NCBI GenBank assembly: GCA_964482615.1
Contig: CAYZYK010000030.1
Location: forward strand, 1-5,951
Source: CAYZYK01 sp964482615
GTDB lineage: Bacteria > Patescibacteriota > Minisyncoccia > Minisyncoccales > CAYZYK01
Direction: 5' to 3'
DNA length: 5,951 nucleotides
In this document: positions 4,920 through 5,951 of the stretch, one piece after another
How the letters are laid out: the number at the start of each line of letters is the position of its first letter
Position numbering within the stretch: the stretch's first letter is position 1
Notes under the pieces: generated by a model
Database searches by the model: none
Seen by the model: only the letters and a program-made list of their open reading frames with translations
Told to the model about the DNA's origin: nothing
Translations under genes and position numbers: made by a program

Positions 4920-5261
4920 TTATAATAATTTACCTTGTTTTAATTTTTCTCTTGTCTCCAAGGCCCTCTTTTTACCTTTTTTTGTTAAAGAGAAAGTAGT
5001 TTTTGGGTTGCCCTCAACTAAATTCTTATTTCTTAAAGTACGAAGGGGCCTGTCTAATTTTCGGGAATCGGGCCAATTAGAATGCTCAGAAAAACTGAAC
5101 ACTTTGGGAAATAATTCAAAACATTCTTTTTGCAATCTTTCAAAAGTACACTTTTCTTTTTTAAAATTTACAGAATGAATACCAAAAAGAATCAAATCTG
5201 TTATGGAAGCTGTTTTATACAGAGAAGAATCAATTGGTTTTTTGTTATTTTCCCTTGCCAT
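4920..5261 (-). CDS. Putative winged-helix protein, function unknown
   Basis: Protein of 113 residues that I do not recognise by name. The pattern suggests a winged helix-turn-helix: helix SITDLILFGIHSV (19-31), helix TFERLQKECFELF (39-51), a loop with FSFSEHSNWPDSRK (55-68), a basic helix KLDRPLRTLRNKNLVEG (68-84) as the likely recognition helix, a hairpin wing TTFSLTKKGKKR (88-99), and a terminal helix. The FPKVFSF...WPDSRKL...LRTLRNKNLVEG arrangement recalls small stand-alone winged-helix proteins often seen as hypotheticals. The N-terminus is flexible and polar, with no membrane segment. The ATG lies 18 nt past the 3' end of tRNA-Trp, with no Shine-Dalgarno, and it is followed after 4 nt by the DUF3467 gene. 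DNA binding is inferred only. Confidence 0.65.
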   Translation of the reverse strand: MARENNKKPIDSSLYKTASITDLILFGIHSVNFKKEKCTFERLQKECFELFPKVFSFSEHSNWPDSRKLDRPLRTLRNKNLVEGNPKTTFSLTKKGKKRALETREKLKQGKLL

Positions 5262-5279
5262 AAGTTTAATTAAAACTTG

Positions 5280-5352
5280 CAGGTCCGCCAGGATTTGAAC
5301 CCGGAACCGCTGGTTTTGGAAACCAGTGCTCTGCCAGTTGAGCTACGGACCC
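5280..5352 (-). tRNA. tRNA-Trp(CCA)
   Basis: The acceptor strand GGGTCCG pairs with CGGACCT (one G-U at the first pair). The D arm AGCTC...GAGC, a 5-bp anticodon stem CTGGT/ACCAG enclosing TTCCAAA, and a T arm GGTTCAAAT are all present. The anticodon CCA lies at 5317-5319. The discriminator is G73, usual for bacterial tRNA-Trp. The next bases are CAA, so CCA is not encoded and must be added. The 5' end begins 2 nt after the stop codon of the MazG-like gene, so release probably depends on RNase P cutting a shared transcript. Confidence 0.97.
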
Positions 5353-5354
5353 TT

Positions 5355-5711
5355 TTATTCTAACCAGTCTTTTTTTGTTCCTCCTCTGCGAGCTTCTTTC
5401 TCTGTAAAACCCTCTTGGTATCTTTTGTTAAGTTTTTCAATATTTTCTTTTAAAATATCTTCAAAATTCCAATCAAAATAATTACAAATCATAGCACCAT
5501 ACCACAAAACATCTCCTAAGTTCTCTCTTATTCCTTCTTTCTGATCATTATCATGGGTGTATGTTTTTTTAATACAACCCGCTAAATCACCTGCTTCTCC
5601 TGTAATTCCTAACCCCCAAGTCATAATCTCTTTTTCTTTATCTTTGAATTTCCTAGCAGTTTTTTTGCAGATTTTTTGATATTCACTTAAGCTAACTTTG
5701 TCTTTTTTCAT
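5355..5711 (-). CDS. MazG-like nucleoside triphosphate pyrophosphohydrolase
   Basis: Enzymes of this all-alpha NTP pyrophosphohydrolase family hydrolyse NTPs or dNTPs to the monophosphate and pyrophosphate with Mg2+, often cleaning non-canonical nucleotides. Length is 118 residues, typical of single-domain members. Motifs are GLGITGEAGDLAGCIKK (33-49), NLGDVLWYGAMI (64-75) and NIEKLNKRYQEGF (90-102). The usual metal-binding signature ExxE...ExxD reads E39xxD42 and then N64xxD67, with Glu63 shifted by one; activity may still hold through E39, D42 and D67 but is not certain. The gene starts one base after the L33 stop (TAATATG), implying coupled translation, and ends 2 nt before tRNA-Trp. Its place between L33 and tRNA-Trp is unusual. 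The family call is good; the substrate is unknown. Confidence 0.85.
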   Translation of the reverse strand: MKKDKVSLSEYQKICKKTARKFKDKEKEIMTWGLGITGEAGDLAGCIKKTYTHDNDQKEGIRENLGDVLWYGAMICNYFDWNFEDILKENIEKLNKRYQEGFTEKEARRGGTKKDWLE

Positions 5712-5712
5712 A

Positions 5713-5877
5713 TTATTTTTTGCCTTCTTTATGAGGAGTATGTGTTTTACACCACTTACAGAATTTCTTCAATTCTAACTTACCATCTTCTTTTCCTTGC
5801 TGTTTTGATTTGTGAGCAAAATAATTAATTCTTCCACATTTTTCACATTTAAGTTTTACGAAATCTTTTTTAGGCAT
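5713..5877 (-). CDS. rpmG: 50S ribosomal protein L33 (zinc-ribbon form)
   Basis: A 54-residue protein. It starts MPKKDFVKLKCEKCGRINYF and has a second cysteine pair FCKWCKTHTPHKE, giving C11xxC14 and C40xxC43 as the four zinc ligands of the zinc-binding L33 type. The basic composition and size match L33, a component of the large ribosomal subunit near the E site. The ATG at 5877 is 22 nt after the tRNA-Thr 3' end with no Shine-Dalgarno. The stop TAA is followed after one base by the ATG of the MazG-like gene. In many bacteria rpmG lies next to tRNA-Trp and secE; here the MazG-like gene intervenes and secE is not in the window. Confidence 0.9.
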   Translation of the reverse strand: MPKKDFVKLKCEKCGRINYFAHKSKQQGKEDGKLELKKFCKWCKTHTPHKEGKK

Positions 5878-5899
5878 GGTTTTAATTTATTTTTTAATG

Positions 5900-5951
5900 A
5901 GCCCAGAGTGGGAATTGAACCCACGGCCTCCTTCTTACCAAGAAGGTGTTC
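5900..5951 (-). tRNA. tRNA-Thr(GGU), 5' part cut by window edge
   Basis: The visible 52 nt include the anticodon stem CCTTC/GAAGG around TTGGTAA (anticodon GGT at 5937-5939, reading ACC/ACU), a T arm GTGGG-TTCAATT-CCCAC, and the 3' acceptor strand TCTGGGC with discriminator U73 at 5900. The following bases are CATT, so CCA is not encoded. The D arm and 5' acceptor strand are beyond position 5951; a 5' strand GCCCAGA would confirm the fold. Confidence 0.92.

Noticed and set aside
4920..5261. SecE, expected next to tRNA-Trp
   Set aside because: The 113-residue product has no transmembrane helix and its pattern is winged-helix-like.
56..5711. Recoding of UGA as glycine, as in some CPR lineages
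   Set aside because: pcm and the ElyC-like gene end at TGA exactly where their families end, so UGA acts as a stop.

Overview
The window is AT-rich and tightly packed. Every supported gene reads on the minus strand, so transcription runs from high to low coordinates. The proteins are short and rich in Lys, Ile, Phe and Glu. Intergenic gaps are mostly 1-22 nt, and only one gene has a clear Shine-Dalgarno. Neither tRNA encodes its CCA end. TAA, TAG and TGA all occur as ordinary stops, so the recoded-UGA (Gly) genetic code does not apply. These traits fit a small-genome bacterium of the Patescibacteria/CPR type (for example a Parcubacteria- or Microgenomates-like lineage). That placement is an inference from style; no marker gene here proves it.

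Layout in transcription order. (1) 5951 to 3312 is one compact run: partial tRNA-Thr(GGU), ribosomal protein L33, a MazG-like NTP pyrophosphohydrolase, tRNA-Trp(CCA), a winged-helix-like protein, a DUF3467 protein, a small nitroreductase, and an ElyC/YdcF-type DUF218 membrane protein. It ends in AT-rich tandem hairpins with a T-tract (3257-3318). (2) 3242 to 2486 is a self-contained single-gene cassette. It has a good -35/-10 promoter, a leader with a near-palindrome, the only strong Shine-Dalgarno, a 203-residue protein that looks like a PD-(D/E)xK-type nuclease with a C-terminal zinc ribbon, and a 9-bp intrinsic terminator. (3) 2451 to 56 is a three-gene unit: protein-L-isoaspartate O-methyltransferase (pcm), the endolytic murein transglycosylase MltG, and a membrane-anchored DJ-1/PfpI-family protein. 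It probably starts from a leaderless promoter. (4) 1-52 holds two copies of a 20-bp sequence with a 25-bp period. It ends in TGACA just 3 nt past the DJ-1 stop codon and looks like the end of a mobile element lying mostly outside the window.

How the genes relate: the first unit mixes translation parts (tRNAs, L33) with nucleotide-pool cleaning, redox and envelope genes, with the tRNAs acting as spacers inside a polycistron. The third unit combines repair of damaged proteins (isoaspartate repair, possible deglycase/chaperone) with cell-wall strand termination. The most novel-looking items are the nuclease/zinc-ribbon cassette and the winged-helix plus DUF3467 pair; I cannot assign a process to either from sequence alone.
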